Shown here in pieces: positions 62,556-64,000 of a stretch of 64,000 nt of DNA (positions are counted from its first letter, which is position 1; every line of letters begins with the position of its first letter). The notes beneath the pieces were generated by a model that worked only from the letters and a program-made list of their open reading frames with translations, ran no database searches and was not told the origin of the DNA. The translations under genes and the position numbers were made by a program. The DNA lies in the NCBI GenBank assembly GCA_016182965.1, contig JACPFM010000067.1:1-64000 (forward strand), in the 5' to 3' direction. Origin of the DNA: Deltaproteobacteria bacterium. Its GTDB lineage: Bacteria > Myxococcota_A > Polyangia > Polyangiales > JADJMO01.

Positions 62556-63371
62556 TCAGGGCTTCTTGCGCTCGGCGAGCTGCCGTTCCAGCTCCGCGAC
62601 GCGCTGTTCGGCGGCGTCGCGCGCCGCGCGCTCGGCGTCGCGCGCCGCGCGCTCCTCCTCGAGCTCGCGCTCGAGCGCGCCGAGCCGGCCGAGGGTCTCG
62701 CTCATCGCGGACTCGAGCCGGCCGACCAGCTCGTCGAGCTCGGGCAGCCGCGCGCCCGCGTGGAAGAAACGGACGCGATCGCCCTCGACGAACAGCTCGA
62801 GACCGAGGATCTCGGACGCGAAGCCCGAAGGCCCGGGCGACAGCATCTCGTGGCCTCCGCCAGCAGCCAAGCGGTGCCCGACGAGCACGCCGGTGCGCAG
62901 GTTGAACGCGAAGTACTCCGGGATGCCCAGGCGCGCGTAGCGCTCGACGTTGGCCACGAAGTCCTTGCGCCAATCACCCGCGACATGGATCTCGAGCGCG
63001 AAGTCGAGCCCCCTGCCCTCGGCGGCCACGACCCATTTGGCGCGCGGGCGCGGATCGACGTCGAGCACGACGAGCAAGTCGGGCGCGAACACGCGCTCGT
63101 TCGGGTAGTACACCGAGAGGTTGGTGCCGACGTACGCGCGGCGGCCGCTCTTGCCGAAGAAGCGGCGCAGCGCCTTCCGGGCGCCGTCGGCGGCCTCGTA
63201 GTGATCGTCACCTTCGGGAGGCGCGACCTCCCACCCGGGATCCGACGGCAGCGCATCGATGATCGCGGCGCGCTCGGCGGGGCTGAGCGACTCCCACACG
63301 TCGCGCGGCGGAGCGCGCGGATCGCGCGGATCGACGACCCAGCGCGTGGAAGAGCCGCTCGGCGTGGACAT
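62556..63371 (-). CDS. Uma2 family (DUF820) putative endonuclease with C-terminal coiled coil
   Basis: 271 residues from ATG 63371. Core Uma2/PD-(D/E)XK-like motifs: APDLLVVLDV (Asp) and DFALEIHVAGDWRKDFVANVERYARLGIPEYF (Glu, Lys, Tyr). A C-terminal coiled coil of Arg/Glu/Ala heptads (LERELEEERAARDAERAARD) could mediate oligomers. Uma2 proteins occur in many copies in multicellular bacteria; their natural function is unclear. Confidence 0.78.
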   Translation of the reverse strand: MSTPSGSSTRWVVDPRDPRAPPRDVWESLSPAERAAIIDALPSDPGWEVAPPEGDDHYEAADGARKALRRFFGKSGRRAYVGTNLSVYYPNERVFAPDLLVVLDVDPRPRAKWVVAAEGRGLDFALEIHVAGDWRKDFVANVERYARLGIPEYFAFNLRTGVLVGHRLAAGGGHEMLSPGPSGFASEILGLELFVEGDRVRFFHAGARLPELDELVGRLESAMSETLGRLGALERELEEERAARDAERAARDAAEQRVAELERQLAERKKP

Positions 63372-63499
63372 TGTCGAGAGGATAGCGCGGCGGACGGAGC
63401 GTGACCTGAAGGCTGCCAGGCAGCCTCGGGGAGAAGCTCGCCCACTTCGCATCATCCTGACGAGCCTCGGGCAGCCGGGGAACCGCACGCGGAGCGGCG

Positions 63500-63540
63500 T
63501 TCCCGGCCCGAGCCCGAGCCGGCCTCGCGCTCGGGCTCGA
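63500..63540. repeat. GC-rich CCCGAG/GGGCTC array
   Basis: CCCGAGCCCGAGCC facing GCTCGGGCTCGA, an imperfect inverted pair of the hexamer type seen at 20700-20800, just downstream of the partial gene on the minus strand. Confidence 0.5.
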
Positions 63541-63541
63541 T

Positions 63542-64000
63542 TCACTTCACGACGACGTCGTACCCCTTCTTCGCCCGCTTCAGCACGCGGTACCCGTACC
63601 CGTCGGTCATGTCGACCCGGAGCGCGATCTCGTCGCGCCCGTCGGCGTCGACGTCTCCGCGCGTGAAGAACTGGTAGCCGCAGGTGCCCTTCGTCTTGGC
63701 GGTCGGGCGGAAGATCTCCTTCCACTTGCCGTCCTCGCCCTCGGAGAGGATGACCAGCGAGGTCAAATCGAGGCAGCTCGACTTCTCGCCCGCGGGGCGC
63801 GACGTCGAGGCGACCGCGACGAAGCCCTCGCCGTCGTGGAAGACCGCGAGATCGACCTTGAGCGGCGCGTCGCCCTTCTTGGGCGTGAGCGCCACGACGG
63901 CCGCGGCCTTGGCCGAGTTGATCTGCTCGGTCTTGGCGCTCGGGCGACCTTTGGCGGCCATGCCGGGCTCGGAGGGCGCGTCGAGCAGGAGGCAGCGCTT
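63542..64000 (-). CDS. Hypothetical protein (5' end outside window)
   Basis: At least 152 residues; the frame stays open to the window edge (KRCLLLDAPSEPG before the Met at 63961), so the start is probably further upstream, with 63961 as an alternative. Contains DLAVFHDGEGFVAVASTS and a final FTRGDVDADGRDEIALRVD, which resembles a VCBS/FG-GAP Asp-rich repeat. The intracellular or exported state is unknown. Confidence 0.5.
   Translation of the reverse strand, partial: KRCLLLDAPSEPGMAAKGRPSAKTEQINSAKAAAVVALTPKKGDAPLKVDLAVFHDGEGFVAVASTSRPAGEKSSCLDLTSLVILSEGEDGKWKEIFRPTAKTKGTCGYQFFTRGDVDADGRDEIALRVDMTDGYGYRVLKRAKKGYDVVVK

Overview
This is a GC-rich, densely coded chromosomal window from a member of the Myxococcota, most like the Polyangia/Sorangium side of the phylum. 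The evidence is the very large number of Cys-rich, Asp/Ala/Thr-linker lipoproteins (MopE-type, DUF4215, FG-GAP, thrombospondin type 3), a MYXO-CTERM-like tail, Ser/Thr kinases with formylglycine-generating-enzyme-like (FGE-like) domains, and a DUF1109/NrsF-controlled ECF sigma factor. No rRNA, tRNA, IS element, prophage or CRISPR array was recognised.

Region 1 (about 1-15.7 kb) is the most unusual part. It is a redox/metalloid island: a radical SAM/SPASM protein, a DUF255 thioredoxin-like lipoprotein and a Cys-repeat lipoprotein (minus strand); an AhpD-like protein with an ECF sigma factor; a tandem cytochrome P460-like lipoprotein; a kinase-FGE fusion with a metallopeptidase; an arsenosugar-type operon (FAD disulfide reductase, AhpD-like protein, ArsS radical SAM, two glycosyltransferases); an AhpD-like selenoprotein with an in-frame TGA in a CxxU motif and a SECIS-like hairpin; and an ECF sigma factor, NrsF-like regulator and thioredoxin-like protein. 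Eight copies of one bipartite motif, (C/G)GAAAC-N16(17)-CGT(T/A), lie in the correct orientation just upstream of these transcription units. I did not find it in this form upstream of genes elsewhere in the window. I read this as one ECF-sigma regulon, the main finding here.

Region 2 (16-46 kb) is mostly cell-surface biology: MopE-like, lamin-tail, FG-GAP and Cys-rich lipoproteins, an aspartyl-protease-like lipoprotein, a cobalamin-dependent radical SAM protein, PilZ, a MutS-like ATPase, an NlpC/P60-thrombospondin protein, UbiD, a methyltransferase, an FGE-like lipoprotein translationally coupled to a Ser/Thr kinase, and a metzincin-like protein with Gln in place of the first His ligand.

Region 3 (45-64 kb) holds an ScfR/RamB-type regulator, an aldo/keto reductase, TerB coupled to a MatB-like acyl-CoA synthetase, a second candidate selenoprotein (UxxC, Spx/ArsC/glutaredoxin-like), a CDP-alcohol phosphotransferase with a degenerate N-terminal domain, a large amidohydrolase lipoprotein, a MoxR-DUF58-transglutaminase operon and a Uma2 protein. 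Intergenic spaces carry three repeat types: heptamer arrays in inverted pairs, a covarying double-hairpin palindrome, and GC-rich hexamer-like arrays.
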